Notes: a model not told the origin generated them from the sequence alone. A stretch of 64,000 nucleotides of DNA from Paenibacillus sp. DMB5 (GCF_001517085.1 NZ_LRAC01000133.1:1-64000), one strand, 5' to 3'. Positions 1 through 8,983 are shown, numbered from the stretch's first letter. A program made the numbers and translations.

Positions 1-1189
1 CTGGCCGCCCCGAACCCCCGCTGCCTTGGCCGGGCGCCGGTCTGCGGGCTTCATCCGCCGGCAGCACCTTGCCGGCGGACAGGGCCCGTTCCTCGAGCTG
101 AATATCCAGCTCGCGGGCGAACTTGCGCATGATAAACGTCTGCTGCTCGGTGACGATCGTCACCGACAGCCCGCGTTTGCCCATGCGCCCGGTACGGCCG
201 GCCCGGTGCACATAGTGCTCGGCGTCAAAGGCCGGATCGAAGCTGACGACAAGCGTCAGATCTTCGATGTCGAGACCCCGCGCCGCCACGTCGCTGGCGA
301 CCAGCACGCGGAACTTGCCGTCCCGGAATTTGGCCAGCACGTTGCTGCGCGTAACCTTGTCGGCATCGCCGTACAATGCCGCCGCCGTAAGACCAAGATG
401 GTTCAGCTTTGCCTCCACCTCGGCGATGTCCTCCGTTGCATTAACAAACACAATCGCCCGTTTCGGATTGTAGTGGCGGATAATCCGGCGCAGCATATCC
501 ACCTTGTTCCGTTCCTCTGTCACCACATAATGATGCTCCAGCGTCTGGGCGGTCATTACGCCCGGGTCAATGCCGATCTCGGCCGGGTTCTTCATCTCCC
601 GCGCGGCCAGTGCTTTTGTCTCCGGGCCGATGGTCGCAGACAGCATGACCAGCTGGCGGGTACGCAGCGCGCTGCTGACAATCTTGGCCACCTCGCCGGC
701 TCCGCTTAGCTGGAACATCTGGTCAGCCTCGTCAATGACAATCGTGCTGACCTCGTGCATCTTGAGCTTGCGCAGGCCGATCAGCTCGCGGATGCGTCCC
801 GGTGTGCCGACAACAAGCTGCGGATGCTCGCGCAGCTTGTCAATCTGGCGTTTGATCGCCGCTCCGCCAATAAGCCCCATCACCTTGATGCCGCGGTGAT
901 CGCCGTACCGCTCCGCCTCGCGGAGAATCTGCATGGCCAGCTCCTGGGTCGGGGCCAGCACCAGCTTTTGCACCACTCTCTGCTCCGGGTTAATCCCTTG
1001 AAGCAGCGGCAGCAGGTAAGCCAGCGTCTTGCCTGTTCCGGTCTGGGAAGCGGCAAGCACGTCCCTGCCTTCCAGCAGCAGCGGGATCGTCTGCTCCTGG
1101 ACGGGAGACGGGGCGGTAATGCCGAATTCCGACAATCGGGCAACAAGGTCCTCCTGGATGCCGATGGCCGCAAAAGAAGCGTTAGTCAT
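1..1189 (-). CDS. DEAD-box ATP-dependent RNA helicase (C-terminus outside window)
   Basis: ATP-dependent RNA unwinding enzyme, expected to act in ribosome assembly or mRNA turnover in the cytoplasm. Reading the minus strand from the ATG at 1189 gives an uninterrupted frame to the window edge. All helicase motifs appear in order: a Q motif (GITAPSPVQEQ), ASQTGTGKT, PTQELA, TPGR, DEAD, SAT, then ARGLD and HRAGRTGR in the second RecA lobe. After these the sequence turns Gly/Pro/Arg-rich (PAPGQGSGGSGR), as in the basic tails of CshA/CshB-type helicases, and it runs off the window, so the end is missing. AAAGGATG lies just upstream as ribosome binding site. The family is certain; which paralogue it is cannot be decided here. 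Confidence 0.93.
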   Translation of the reverse strand, partial: MTNASFAAIGIQEDLVARLSEFGITAPSPVQEQTIPLLLEGRDVLAASQTGTGKTLAYLLPLLQGINPEQRVVQKLVLAPTQELAMQILREAERYGDHRGIKVMGLIGGAAIKRQIDKLREHPQLVVGTPGRIRELIGLRKLKMHEVSTIVIDEADQMFQLSGAGEVAKIVSSALRTRQLVMLSATIGPETKALAAREMKNPAEIGIDPGVMTAQTLEHHYVVTEERNKVDMLRRIIRHYNPKRAIVFVNATEDIAEVEAKLNHLGLTAAALYGDADKVTRSNVLAKFRDGKFRVLVASDVAARGLDIEDLTLVVSFDPAFDAEHYVHRAGRTGRMGKRGLSVTIVTEQQTFIMRKFARELDIQLEERALSAGKVLPADEARRPAPGQGSGGSGRP

Positions 1190-1240
1190 AAGTATGTTTC
1201 ATCCTTTTCGCTAAGTAATATCTTCATTATATGCCAAAAA

Positions 1241-1264
1241 GGCCTCTCCACCAAATGGAAGGCC
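1241..1264 (-). terminator. Rho-independent terminator after the SDR gene
   Basis: The arms GGCCT (1241-1245) and AGGCC (1260-1264) enclose a second short stem. On the minus strand the hairpin is followed by TTTTT. It lies 20 bases past the stop of the SDR gene and separates it from the helicase gene. Confidence 0.7.
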
Positions 1265-1284
1265 ATTTCCTTGTAAATACACCT

Positions 1285-2064
1285 CTATTTACGGTTCATT
1301 GCGTTATAAGTCAGCTTGTCTGCCAAGCGGGGGAACAAACCGTACAGCCGGATGCCGAAGCCGGCAATTCCGGGAAGATCGATTTCTTCCTTGCGCTTCT
1401 CCATCAGCTTGACGATTCTGGCGGAGACATACTCGGGGGTCATCATCATCCGGGCCACATTCTTCTGGTAATTGCCGGAGGGATCTGCCGTCTTGAAGAA
1501 GTCGGTCGCAATCGGTCCCGGATTGACCGCAGATACGGTGATTCCGCTCTTGCGAAGCTCCTGGCGCAGGGCATTGGTGAAGCCCAGCACGGCATGCTTG
1601 GTCGCCGTGTAGGCAACCGACCGGGCTGTGCCGATTTTGCCGGCCATTGAGGCTACATTGACAATCTGCCCGCTGCCCCGTTGCAGCATATGAGGAACAA
1701 CCGCCTTGGTACAGCGGACGATGCCCATATAGTTGACGTCCATCATATCATCGAACTCCTGCGGCTCCATCTCGGTGAATCCCGCGAATTTGCCGTAGCC
1801 GGCGTTGTTCAGCAGAATATCAATTCTGCCGTATGCCGCCAGGATTTCAGTGAACACCCGTGCCACTTCAGTTTCGTCAGTAACATCGCAGATATACAAT
1901 CCAAAAACGCCCGGAATTCCGGCCGCCGTCTCTTTCAGCTTCTTCTCCGAACGGGCCAGCAGAACGGGAACCGCTCCCTTGGCGCTGAGCATCCGGGCAG
2001 TAATGGCTCCGATCCCGCTTGAAGCTCCTGTAATTACAACAATCTTGTCTTTAAGCTGTTGCAT
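1285..2064 (-). CDS. SDR-family short-chain dehydrogenase/reductase, YqjQ-like
   Basis: 259-residue NAD(P)-dependent oxidoreductase of the classical short-chain family; the substrate is unknown. A Rossmann fold begins at residue 9 with TGASSGIG. NNAG near residue 87 stabilises the fold, and the catalytic YxxxK motif appears as YTATK with the catalytic Ser before it in NVASMAGK. The C-terminus (LADKLTYNAMNRK) resembles the B. subtilis YqjQ group, which is the basis of the naming. The gene stands between the helicase and cheX in the same direction; a terminator follows it. No specific pathway can be inferred from the neighbours. Confidence 0.9.
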   Translation of the reverse strand: MQQLKDKIVVITGASSGIGAITARMLSAKGAVPVLLARSEKKLKETAAGIPGVFGLYICDVTDETEVARVFTEILAAYGRIDILLNNAGYGKFAGFTEMEPQEFDDMMDVNYMGIVRCTKAVVPHMLQRGSGQIVNVASMAGKIGTARSVAYTATKHAVLGFTNALRQELRKSGITVSAVNPGPIATDFFKTADPSGNYQKNVARMMMTPEYVSARIVKLMEKRKEEIDLPGIAGFGIRLYGLFPRLADKLTYNAMNRK

Positions 2065-2091
2065 GAATATCTTTCAGCTCCTAAAGTCCGC

Positions 2092-2547
2092 CTAAGAAAT
2101 CATCACTTGAATATCGAGTTCTCCAATGCCTTCCATCAGCAGCGGGATGCTGAGTGCTCTGCGCGGAACAATAGCCATGCTCTCCAGCTTCATCAGCTTG
2201 GGCGGCGTAATATCAACGGATACCCCCTGATTGGAAAGAATCGTACTGGCATTTCCGCTGATCATATTGCCCAGCTCCGAAATGGCACTCTGCCCCATTT
2301 CATCCATTTCTGCGATCGGATAGCCGCCCATCATTGCGGATACCATCTTCAGCGCCACATGCTCCTCAAGCCCGAAAATAATATCCCCGCTGAGCTGCCC
2401 TGTCATTCCCACCTGAATCCATATATGATTATCGATCAGTTCAATTTCCTTGATGCCCAGATTTCCGGTGGATGGCGAGACCTGAACCACCTGCTCAATT
2501 ACAATGCGTGCAGACTCTAGAAATGGATTGATTACTTCTGCTTTCAT
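2092..2547 (-). CDS. cheX: CheX-type chemotaxis phosphatase
   Basis: 151-residue cytoplasmic protein of the CheC/CheX/FliY family, whose members dephosphorylate CheY-P. The family signature, a Glu and Asn on one helix, is visible as SELGNMISGNA around residues 90-100. The preceding hydrophobic segment and GGYPIAEMDEMGQSA also fit CheX. Length is normal for the family. It ends 27 bases before the SDR gene starts, so the two may share a transcript. There are no other chemotaxis genes in the window. A TATAAT-like hexamer on the minus strand at 2613-2618 could be its -10 box, without a good -35. Confidence 0.8.
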   Translation of the reverse strand: MKAEVINPFLESARIVIEQVVQVSPSTGNLGIKEIELIDNHIWIQVGMTGQLSGDIIFGLEEHVALKMVSAMMGGYPIAEMDEMGQSAISELGNMISGNASTILSNQGVSVDITPPKLMKLESMAIVPRRALSIPLLMEGIGELDIQVMIS

Positions 2548-2694
2548 GAAAGTGCTGTCCCCCCTCTACCTGGCTTTAGTCATATACCAAAAGTCCTAAG
2601 CGATAATGATTAATTATACTTCATATATCGGCATTATTCACCAAAAATTAATGCTCTTGTCGAAGGAATTCAAAAGATAGTTTTATGCCCCGCA

Positions 2695-2723
2695 TTGCCC
2701 TGCCGGAGGTAATCTCCTATAAT
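2695..2723 (+). promoter_or_regulatory. Sigma-A-type promoter for the LysR gene
   Basis: TTGCCC (2695-2700), 17 bases, TATAAT (2718-2723). A start near 2730 would give a leader of about 155 bases before the LysR gene. The rest of the 338-base gap between cheX and this gene (2548-2885) is AT-rich and holds no gene that I can support. Confidence 0.6.
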
Positions 2724-2885
2724 TTAATCAAATGCCAACACTCCGCGTAAGATAAGCCTGTTTAAAACATCAATTTCCCTGTACAGCATTTCAGATTAAT
2801 TATCCTGCGAGAACGCCCGGTTTCCACACTATATAACAATTCAGCTATTCGGCGAACGATTCGGTAGGCAAAAGGGGGCACATCT

Positions 2886-3788
2886 ATGAACATTAGCCAG
2901 CTGGAGACACTGATCACAATCTCCAAGACGATGAGCTTTCGCAAGGCAGGGGAACTGCTTAACCTGACCCAGCCGGCAGTTTCGGCACAGATCAAAAGTC
3001 TGGAGGAAGAGTTCAAAACACAGCTTGTAGACCGGAACCAGCCGGTTACCCTGACGGACAGGGGCAAAGTATTCCTTACGCATGCAGAGAAGATTGTGGG
3101 CATCGTGGAGGAGCTGAAGCAGCGGCTTGCCGATCTGGACGAGAATCCCCAGGGACATATTATTCTCGGAACGACCACCTCCATTGCAATACAGATTCTG
3201 CCGCGCATCCTGTCCTATTTTCAGGACCAGTTCCCGCATATCAAAACCTCGATTTCCTCCATGTCCTCATCGCAGATCTATCAGCAGGTGGAGAACGGGA
3301 TTGTCGATGTCGGCATCGGCTACCTGATCGGGCAAAATCCGGGAATGACGACTTCGGTGCTGTATTATGACACCTTTGAGCTGGTAGTATCACCAAGGCA
3401 TCCGCTGGCCCAGATGAAAACAGCGGGCATTGAAGCGCTCGGCACCACACCGCTTATTCTGCTCTCTCCTGATACGGTCGGCCGCAGATTCGTCGATGAT
3501 GTACTGGCCAGGCACGGCATCCAGCCTCAGGTTATCATGGAGCTGACGAGCAGCGAGGAAGTGAAGCGGATGGTCGAGCTTGATCTTGGCGCAGCCGTTA
3601 TTTCCAAGCAGTCTGTAACGGCCGAGGTCCGCAATGGAACACTCAAAATTGTCCCGATTATCGAGCTGGAGGTTACTCATCCCGTAGGTGTCATAACCAA
3701 ATCAGGCAAATATGTCAATTCAGCCATGCGCCAGTTTCTAAGCGATCTGAAGGGCATGCCGGAAACCCAGTTCATCGGTTCAGAATAA
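2886..3788 (+). CDS. LysR-family transcriptional regulator
   Basis: 300-residue DNA-binding regulator. An N-terminal winged helix-turn-helix (residues 1-60: AGELLNLTQPAVSAQIKSLE) is followed by a periplasmic-binding-fold effector domain beginning around residue 90. Length and layout are standard for the family. The AAAGGGGG upstream of the ATG serves as ribosome binding site. It reads toward the PHP phosphatase gene 57 bases downstream, and the two may be cotranscribed; LysR genes usually control a neighbour, so that gene or the divergent cheX are possible targets. The effector is unknown. Relationship to CysL/CbbR-like LysR proteins is possible but not demonstrable from sequence alone. Confidence 0.9.
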   Translation: MNISQLETLITISKTMSFRKAGELLNLTQPAVSAQIKSLEEEFKTQLVDRNQPVTLTDRGKVFLTHAEKIVGIVEELKQRLADLDENPQGHIILGTTTSIAIQILPRILSYFQDQFPHIKTSISSMSSSQIYQQVENGIVDVGIGYLIGQNPGMTTSVLYYDTFELVVSPRHPLAQMKTAGIEALGTTPLILLSPDTVGRRFVDDVLARHGIQPQVIMELTSSEEVKRMVELDLGAAVISKQSVTAEVRNGTLKIVPIIELEVTHPVGVITKSGKYVNSAMRQFLSDLKGMPETQFIGSE

Positions 3789-3845
3789 ACGGTATGATGT
3801 ACTGCTGACGTACACACACTATGGCCAAAGGAGATGTCCACACAT

Positions 3846-4658
3846 ATGAAGTTCGACCTGCACACCCATCATTTCCGCTGCGGCCATGCCGACGGAACCA
3901 TCAGGGATTATGTAGAGGCCGGAATCGCCGCCGGTCTTAGCGTTATCGGAATTTCCGACCATACCCCATACTTCGGTCACAAGGCGGAGCAGGCCTTTCC
4001 CCATATCGCCATGGCTAAATCGGAGATTGTAAACTATATAGAAGAAGTACTGTACCTGCAAAAAGAATACGCCGGCAAAATTGACGTCCTGCTCGGCATT
4101 GAATCGGATTATTTCCCCGAGCATGCAGAATTGTACAGGGCTACGCTGGCCGCCTACCCTTTTGACTATGTAATTGGCTCCGTACATAGCGTTCACGGCG
4201 TCAGCATATTTAATAAGAGCCGCTGGAAAAAGCTCGGCCAGCAGCAGAGGCAGGCCGTCAAAGCGGAATATTACCGGCTGATCGCTGATTCCGCCCGCAG
4301 CGGCATGTTCCAGATTCTCGGCCATATCGATGCGATGAAGGGCAACTATCCGGAGTTCTGTGATATTCCTGCTGCCGCAGAGATTGATGAAACACTTCGG
4401 GTCATCGGGGAATGCGGAACCGCAATTGAGATCAATACCTCCGGAGGCACGAAGCTGTGCGGCGGCTGGTATCCTTCGGATGACATTCTGGAGCGTGCCC
4501 TGCACTACGGCGTAAAGGTCAGCTTCGGCTCTGATGCGCATAAGCCTTCCCGGGTAGCCGACCAGCGGGGTGCTGTAGAAGCACGGCTGAAGGAAATCGG
4601 CTTTAAAGAGTGGGTGTATTACAAGCGGCGTGAACAGATTGCCGTACCTATTGAATAA
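3846..4658 (+). CDS. hisJ: Histidinol-phosphatase of the PHP family (HisJ/HisK type)
   Basis: 270-residue metal-dependent phosphoesterase, expected to remove phosphate from L-histidinol phosphate in histidine synthesis. The PHP metal ligands are readable: DLHTHH near the N-terminus, SDHTP around residue 41, the central GSVHSVHG, and the C-terminal FGSDAHKP. The start is placed at the ATG at 3846, 12 bases past an AAAGGAG at 3827-3833. An in-frame ATG at 3834 overlaps that ribosome binding site and is less likely. No other his genes are nearby, so it is an orphan copy. Other PHP phosphoesterase activities cannot be excluded. Confidence 0.85.
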   Translation: MKFDLHTHHFRCGHADGTIRDYVEAGIAAGLSVIGISDHTPYFGHKAEQAFPHIAMAKSEIVNYIEEVLYLQKEYAGKIDVLLGIESDYFPEHAELYRATLAAYPFDYVIGSVHSVHGVSIFNKSRWKKLGQQQRQAVKAEYYRLIADSARSGMFQILGHIDAMKGNYPEFCDIPAAAEIDETLRVIGECGTAIEINTSGGTKLCGGWYPSDDILERALHYGVKVSFGSDAHKPSRVADQRGAVEARLKEIGFKEWVYYKRREQIAVPIE

Positions 4659-4681
4659 TTGACCACTCTTTGTCAAAAAAA

Positions 4682-4751
4682 AGCACCGCAGCAACAAAGG
4701 CTCCAGGGCAGCGTATCTGCTGCCCTGACTGTCCTTTAATGCTGCGGTGCT
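4682..4751. terminator. Bidirectional nested-hairpin terminator
   Basis: AGCACCGCAGCA (4682-4693) pairs perfectly with TGCTGCGGTGCT (4740-4751). Inside lies a second perfect hairpin, CAGGGCAGC (4704-4712) with GCTGCCCTG (4719-4727). A run of A precedes the left arm, giving U residues for the minus strand. It separates the convergent phosphatase and nitroreductase genes. Confidence 0.85.
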
Positions 4752-4755
4752 CTGT

Positions 4756-5502
4756 TTATTTCTGCAGATTGCTGCAGATAAAGCCCTGCTTAGGAAGGGT
4801 CTTACCGGCATCCCCGTACTGCGGATTCAGCGCATAGAAGTGGGCGATGACCGCGCTCCAGTCCCGCTCCGTCTGGCCGGCCGACTTCAGATACTCCCGG
4901 AATTCCGCATTGTACTGACGGATGCTCCCTTCAAGCTCGCGGTTATAACGTTCTTCATGGTACACGGCCTCCAGGGGCAGACGCGGCTTCTTGGGCAGCT
5001 CCTCACCGGGGTAGCCGATACACAGACCGACTACCGGGAATACAAACTCCGGCAGCTCCAGCAGCTCAATAACCTCCGCGGTATTACGGCGGATGCCGCC
5101 GATCGGAATAATGCCAAGCCCCATGGATTCGGCAGCAGCCACTGCACTTTCCAGCGCAATTCCTGCATCGACGGCCCCGACAAGCAGGGCATCGGCATCC
5201 GCCGCTGCCTCAAACGGCTGGTCCTCCAGCCCGGCGGCCAGCTTGGTGCGGTAAAAATCCATACAGAACACCAGGAAGACCGGTGCCTCCGCCACATGCT
5301 TCTGATTACCGCTCAGCGCTGCAAACTTCTCCCTGCGCTCCTTGTTCTGCACAGCAATGATAGTAACCTGTTGTCCATTAACCCAGGAAGGGGCTGCCTG
5401 CGCAGCTTCGATAATCATCCGCAGCTTCTCGGGCTCCACAGGCTTATCCGCATATTTCCGGAACGAACGGTGATTCTTTAGGGTGTTCAGCACTTCATTC
5501 AA
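4756..5502 (-). CDS. Nitroreductase-family FMN oxidoreductase (NfrA/NfsA-like)
   Basis: 248-residue flavoprotein expected to use NAD(P)H to reduce nitro compounds, quinones or flavin. The family start HRSFRKYADKPV with FMN-contacting Arg and Ser residues is clear, as are AAPSWVNGQQVT and the GIGYPGEE-like segment (GLCIGYPGEELPKKPR). The start is a TTG at 5502, nine bases after a perfect AGGAGG. A longer frame to an ATG at 5553 would place the ribosome binding site inside the gene and is rejected. Convergent with the phosphatase gene. The physiological substrate is unknown. Confidence 0.87.
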   Translation of the reverse strand: MNEVLNTLKNHRSFRKYADKPVEPEKLRMIIEAAQAAPSWVNGQQVTIIAVQNKERREKFAALSGNQKHVAEAPVFLVFCMDFYRTKLAAGLEDQPFEAAADADALLVGAVDAGIALESAVAAAESMGLGIIPIGGIRRNTAEVIELLELPEFVFPVVGLCIGYPGEELPKKPRLPLEAVYHEERYNRELEGSIRQYNAEFREYLKSAGQTERDWSAVIAHFYALNPQYGDAGKTLPKQGFICSNLQK

Positions 5503-5626
5503 TGGTTGATTCCTCCTAAGGCTGTAATGAACATTATTCTTGTTCCTTATCATAACCCGGCAGCATCGGCAGCCGCCAGTTTTCCGGGCATAAAGCCCAG
5601 CTCAGCCCTGCCACAGCTCTACGCAC

Positions 5627-5656
5627 AAAAAAAAATGGACCCGGAGCACCGGGTCC
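5627..5656 (-). terminator. Rho-independent terminator after the GNAT gene
   Basis: GGACCCGG (5637-5644), loop AGCA, CCGGGTCC (5649-5656). Nine A residues at 5627-5635 give a U-tract on the minus strand. It terminates transcription from the acetyltransferase gene. Confidence 0.85.
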
Positions 5657-5730
5657 CAACAGCAGTTATATTTTCAAAAGGGGGTCATGTACTTAGTTTA
5701 ACCGGACACTGTTAGAGTTTGATAACGGCT

Positions 5731-6279
5731 TTATTTCAATTGTGTAACAATGCTGAACACTTTTATGACATCGCCCGAGCCGTCTGCCACCGGCAGAATC
5801 CGGTCCAGGACAAGTCCGTTTTTGAGCATGACCCGCTCGCTTCTCAGGTTGCTGCCGCGGCAGCGCCCCTCCGCCTTCAGCAGGCCCAGCTCCTGCACCG
5901 CATACCTCAGCATCAGCCCGACAGCTTCAGTGGTGAAGCCTGCCCCCCACCAGTCCGGATGCAGCATGTAACCTAACACGGCCTTGCCTTCATGCCGGTT
6001 CCAGTTCTGCAGGGACACTGTTCCGATCAGGTCCTGCCCGCCTCGGGCATAAATCCCGGCATGCAGGGCACAGGGATCATGGGCATGAATCATCCGCTGG
6101 GCCAGTTTGTCCAGAACCGCCTGCTGCGATCCGGCTCCGCAGCGCATCACGATATGCGGCTGAACCTCCGGATGCGAGAGAAGAGCCTTCAGCCTGCCGG
6201 CTTCAGCGGGCTGCATCTGCCTAAGTTCAACTGCTGTTCCTTGCCGGGCGGTGAATGATACCGTTTCATAAGTAATCAT
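5731..6279 (-). CDS. GNAT-family N-acetyltransferase, RimJ/RimL-like
   Basis: 182-residue acetyl-CoA-dependent acetyltransferase. Features of the RimJ/RimL branch: an N-terminal LRQMQPAEAGRLKALL segment, the middle LGYMLHPDWWGAGFTTEAV containing the acetyl-CoA pyrophosphate-binding loop, and C-terminal NLRSERVMLKNGL where this family has NxxSxxVLEKxGF. Targets in this branch include ribosomal protein N-termini and antibiotics; the substrate here cannot be predicted. The gene stands alone between its own terminator and the phosphoesterase gene. The start is an ATG after GGAGAGGG. Confidence 0.85.
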   Translation of the reverse strand: MITYETVSFTARQGTAVELRQMQPAEAGRLKALLSHPEVQPHIVMRCGAGSQQAVLDKLAQRMIHAHDPCALHAGIYARGGQDLIGTVSLQNWNRHEGKAVLGYMLHPDWWGAGFTTEAVGLMLRYAVQELGLLKAEGRCRGSNLRSERVMLKNGLVLDRILPVADGSGDVIKVFSIVTQLK

Positions 6280-6340
6280 ATAATTCCCTCTCCTCTGCAG
6301 TTAATGGCGGTTCAGCAGCTTCGGCCTGATATATACACCG

Positions 6341-7276
6341 CTAAGCTTGGCGCAGGGTGAGCACCGTCAGCTCCGGCCTGCACAGCAGCCGAAAGGGCAT
6401 ATAGGTTTCGCCGAAGCCCCTGTTCACATAGACCGGCATGGCTTTTGCTGCGGTGTAGTATAAACCGCTTATGTATTTAAGCGAACCGTAAGGCGTATAA
6501 GGTGCTCCAATGAACGGCATGCGGATCTGGCCGCCATGGCTGTGTCCCGATAATTGGAGATGAAAGGGATAACCCTCCGCCGTATCGGCATAATCCGGCT
6601 CATGCATGAGCAGCACCGTGAACATATCCTCCGGAATGTCCTTCAGTGCAGCGGCAGGATCGGGAGTACCCTTGAGCATGTCCTCCAGTCCGGCAACTGC
6701 AATCCGCGCGCCCCCCCGGCTGACCACATAGGACTGATTCCGGAGGACAACAAAACCCGCAGCCTGGAGCAGACGGGTGAGCAGCTCTGTATTTTTATAA
6801 TCATGATTGCCAAAAATCGCGTATTTACCCAGCGGAGCGGTTAATTCAGCCAGCAGGGCTACCGAATCGTTCAAATCCTCGGCTTCACTGTCCACTATAT
6901 CCCCGGTGAAGCAGATCATATCCGGCCTGGCTTCCTTAATATGCTTCACCAGCCGTTTCACATCACCGGCATCTTTATTGAAGCCCAGATGGACATCGCT
7001 GAAGTGAACAAGCCGGGTACCGGAAAAAGCGGAAGGAAGCTTGCCCAGCGGCAGCTCCAGCTCCGTAACCTCGAGCCAGTTAGGCTCCCCCTGCCAGGCA
7101 TATCCTCCTGTAAGCAGCCCTGCCCCGAACAGGGTCGCGGTTCCCCGGGCCAGGAACTGGCGGCGGGTGATTTTGCGGCTCCCGGCCTTGCCGGGTTCCG
7201 GAGCACCTGAGCGGCGGCCGGCGCCCGGAGGAACCTGTATAATATTGGGAGAAGCCCCGGACGAGTCTCTATTCAT
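6341..7276 (-). CDS. Tat-exported metallophosphoesterase (YkuE-like)
   Basis: 311-residue calcineurin-type phosphoesterase. A twin-arginine signal is visible (TRRQFLARG, residues 38-45, then a hydrophobic stretch to about 60), so the enzyme is probably exported or membrane anchored. The dinuclear metal site reads SDVHLGF (93-99), GDIVD (125-129), GNHD (156-159), MHEPD and GHSHGGQ (244-250). Related exported proteins act on lipids or cell-wall-linked substrates, but the substrate here is unknown. The start is an ATG nine bases after AAAGGAG. It follows the ion channel gene by 20 bases and is probably in the same transcript. Confidence 0.88.
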   Translation of the reverse strand: MNRDSSGASPNIIQVPPGAGRRSGAPEPGKAGSRKITRRQFLARGTATLFGAGLLTGGYAWQGEPNWLEVTELELPLGKLPSAFSGTRLVHFSDVHLGFNKDAGDVKRLVKHIKEARPDMICFTGDIVDSEAEDLNDSVALLAELTAPLGKYAIFGNHDYKNTELLTRLLQAAGFVVLRNQSYVVSRGGARIAVAGLEDMLKGTPDPAAALKDIPEDMFTVLLMHEPDYADTAEGYPFHLQLSGHSHGGQIRMPFIGAPYTPYGSLKYISGLYYTAAKAMPVYVNRGFGETYMPFRLLCRPELTVLTLRQA

Positions 7277-7296
7277 AGGGAGATTCTCCTTTCGTA

Positions 7297-8103
7297 CTAT
7301 TTGGTAGAAGGTGTATCTTCAGCTGTACCAGCCTGCCCAGATTCCTTTTCACTTTTCTCTTCTTCATAGTCTTCGACTGCATCATCAATTTTCACGTCAA
7401 TTTCAGCCTCAATTTCTTCCTCTGTACCCGGCCCGAGAATTTTGCGGAACAGTCCCAGCATGGACAGGGCATAAGCCACAGTGATGAAACTGAAACTGAT
7501 CTGCATAATGACAACAAGCCGCGAAGTATTGTCACTCGGTGCCACATCCCCGTAGCCCACCGTTGTAAAGGTAGCAACGCTAAAATAGAGGAAGGTGATC
7601 AGCTGGCTGAGCAAATCTTCTCCCAGCCCCTTTCCCTGAAAGGAGGACTGTCCAAACAGCTTATAAATGGATGTATATACGATGGTAAAGAAAAGAATGC
7701 AGGTAAAGGCGGCAATACTGATGCGGACCAGCGTCTGCTGCAGCCTGACCTCCTTGTCATTGGATAACTTGATTTCATGAAATATGAACAGGATATAGAA
7801 CAGCACCGAAGCCAGCACAAACAGCAGAATCAGCGCCCGCAGCCCGCGCTGACCCGGAACAATCGAACCCAGGTCAATCCAGTTCAGCAAATCCTCCGCT
7901 GAGATCAGCGCATAAATCAGCACCGGAACGAGCAGTACCGCCTTTCCTACCCACTTCCTTCTGAGCCGGTAGAACAGCAGCGACAGCAGGATTATTACAC
8001 CCGCATTAAAGGTCCATATCCATCCGGTCACCGCTATCACACTCCTGTTCATTGGAACTTCGTTTCGCACGGTGCCGTTATACACATTAAAGCACTGCGG
8101 CAA
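7297..8103 (-). CDS. Two-pore-helix potassium channel protein
   Basis: 268-residue membrane protein with hydrophobic segments near residues 28-46, 54-68, 89-109, 127-147 and 196-217. A pore loop carries the potassium selectivity filter TTVGYGD at 180-186. The last 50 residues are strongly acidic (EEEIEAEID, EDYEEEKSEKES) and cytoplasmic. Unlike Kch-type channels there is no RCK domain. The chosen start is a TTG at 8103, seven bases from GGAGA; an internal ATG at 8052 lacks a good ribosome binding site but cannot be excluded. It sits between a DUF3891 gene (20 bases upstream) and the phosphoesterase gene. Confidence 0.87.
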   Translation of the reverse strand: MPQCFNVYNGTVRNEVPMNRSVIAVTGWIWTFNAGVIILLSLLFYRLRRKWVGKAVLLVPVLIYALISAEDLLNWIDLGSIVPGQRGLRALILLFVLASVLFYILFIFHEIKLSNDKEVRLQQTLVRISIAAFTCILFFTIVYTSIYKLFGQSSFQGKGLGEDLLSQLITFLYFSVATFTTVGYGDVAPSDNTSRLVVIMQISFSFITVAYALSMLGLFRKILGPGTEEEIEAEIDVKIDDAVEDYEEEKSEKESGQAGTAEDTPSTK

Positions 8104-8123
8104 GTAATGTTCTCCGCGCTTCC

Positions 8124-8939
8124 CTATGCGCCAGCAGACTCTTCCTCAGGACGCCCGGTCAGCCTAATCCGGCATTCTTCCTCCGGTGTGTCACGGTAGG
8201 CGCGGGCAATGCCCTTGGCTGCAATCTCCTGCCGGCTGACCCGGCGCAGCTTGAAGACCGCTTCTACCTCCCGTGTGAACGGGAACGGCTCAAGCATCAG
8301 CGCCGATTCATCCTTCCACTCTGCGGTAATGGTCCGGCCTGAAGTAAACTTGAAATCCTCACTGCCGGAAAAGCCGTCTGTCCACCAGGGATGCTCCTCG
8401 GATTTGGGGCTTCCCGGCCTGTTGAGCACCATATACAGTGACAGATCGTCGCAGAACTGCAGCAGCCTGGCGTCATAGTACAGCTCATCCTCGCCAATCG
8501 GCACATTACGCTGCTCCAGCTCGCGGTGAATGCGGGCTCTGCGCTCTGCCTCATCCTTTTGATATTCCGCAAGCTCCGGATTCTCCTCTCCGGACACTTC
8601 AATCAGCCGTTCAAAATGCAGGCTGCACAGCAGTGCACCATAAGATGACACAGCTTCAATCTCATTTAGCCCGCGCCGGTAAAAGGTCAGCTTGGGTACA
8701 ACGGGAAAATCAATAAAGCTGTAAGGCGAATCCTCCGCATCATTCCAGAAAGGCGTCTCATCCAGATCAATCCAGCCGCGGTCGTGGTTGGCGATAGCCC
8801 ACAGCACCTCATCCCGGCGTACGGATTCCGGCACCTGCTCCTCTTTGAACCAGGCCGCAAGCTCCCCGGCCAGCCGTCCGTGATCATGCTGCTTAACCAT
8901 TACAATGAATCCATCCTGCTCTCTACAAATCAACGTCAT
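8124..8939 (-). CDS. DUF3891 family protein
   Basis: 271-residue cytoplasmic protein of unknown function. It matches the DUF3891 family by its N-terminal layout: KQHDHGRLAGELA near residue 18 and a second IANHDRGWIDLDE segment near residue 50. These histidine/aspartate clusters resemble an HD-type metal site, but that is inference. The start at 8939 is preferred because GGGGAGG and AAGGAG lie directly upstream and because family members begin close to the QHDH motif; an ATG at 8972 lies almost on the predicted transcription start. First gene of a likely DUF3891-channel-phosphoesterase transcript. Confidence 0.75.
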   Translation of the reverse strand: MTLICREQDGFIVMVKQHDHGRLAGELAAWFKEEQVPESVRRDEVLWAIANHDRGWIDLDETPFWNDAEDSPYSFIDFPVVPKLTFYRRGLNEIEAVSSYGALLCSLHFERLIEVSGEENPELAEYQKDEAERRARIHRELEQRNVPIGEDELYYDARLLQFCDDLSLYMVLNRPGSPKSEEHPWWTDGFSGSEDFKFTSGRTITAEWKDESALMLEPFPFTREVEAVFKLRRVSRQEIAAKGIARAYRDTPEEECRIRLTGRPEEESAGA

Positions 8940-8983
8940 TCCTCCCCGGTACTCCTTGGCCTGAAAGCGCATTAACTAAGGAG

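Noticed and set aside
2601..2618. Fur-box-like GATAATGATTAAT upstream of cheX
   Set aside because: Only the left half fits the consensus; the right half diverges.
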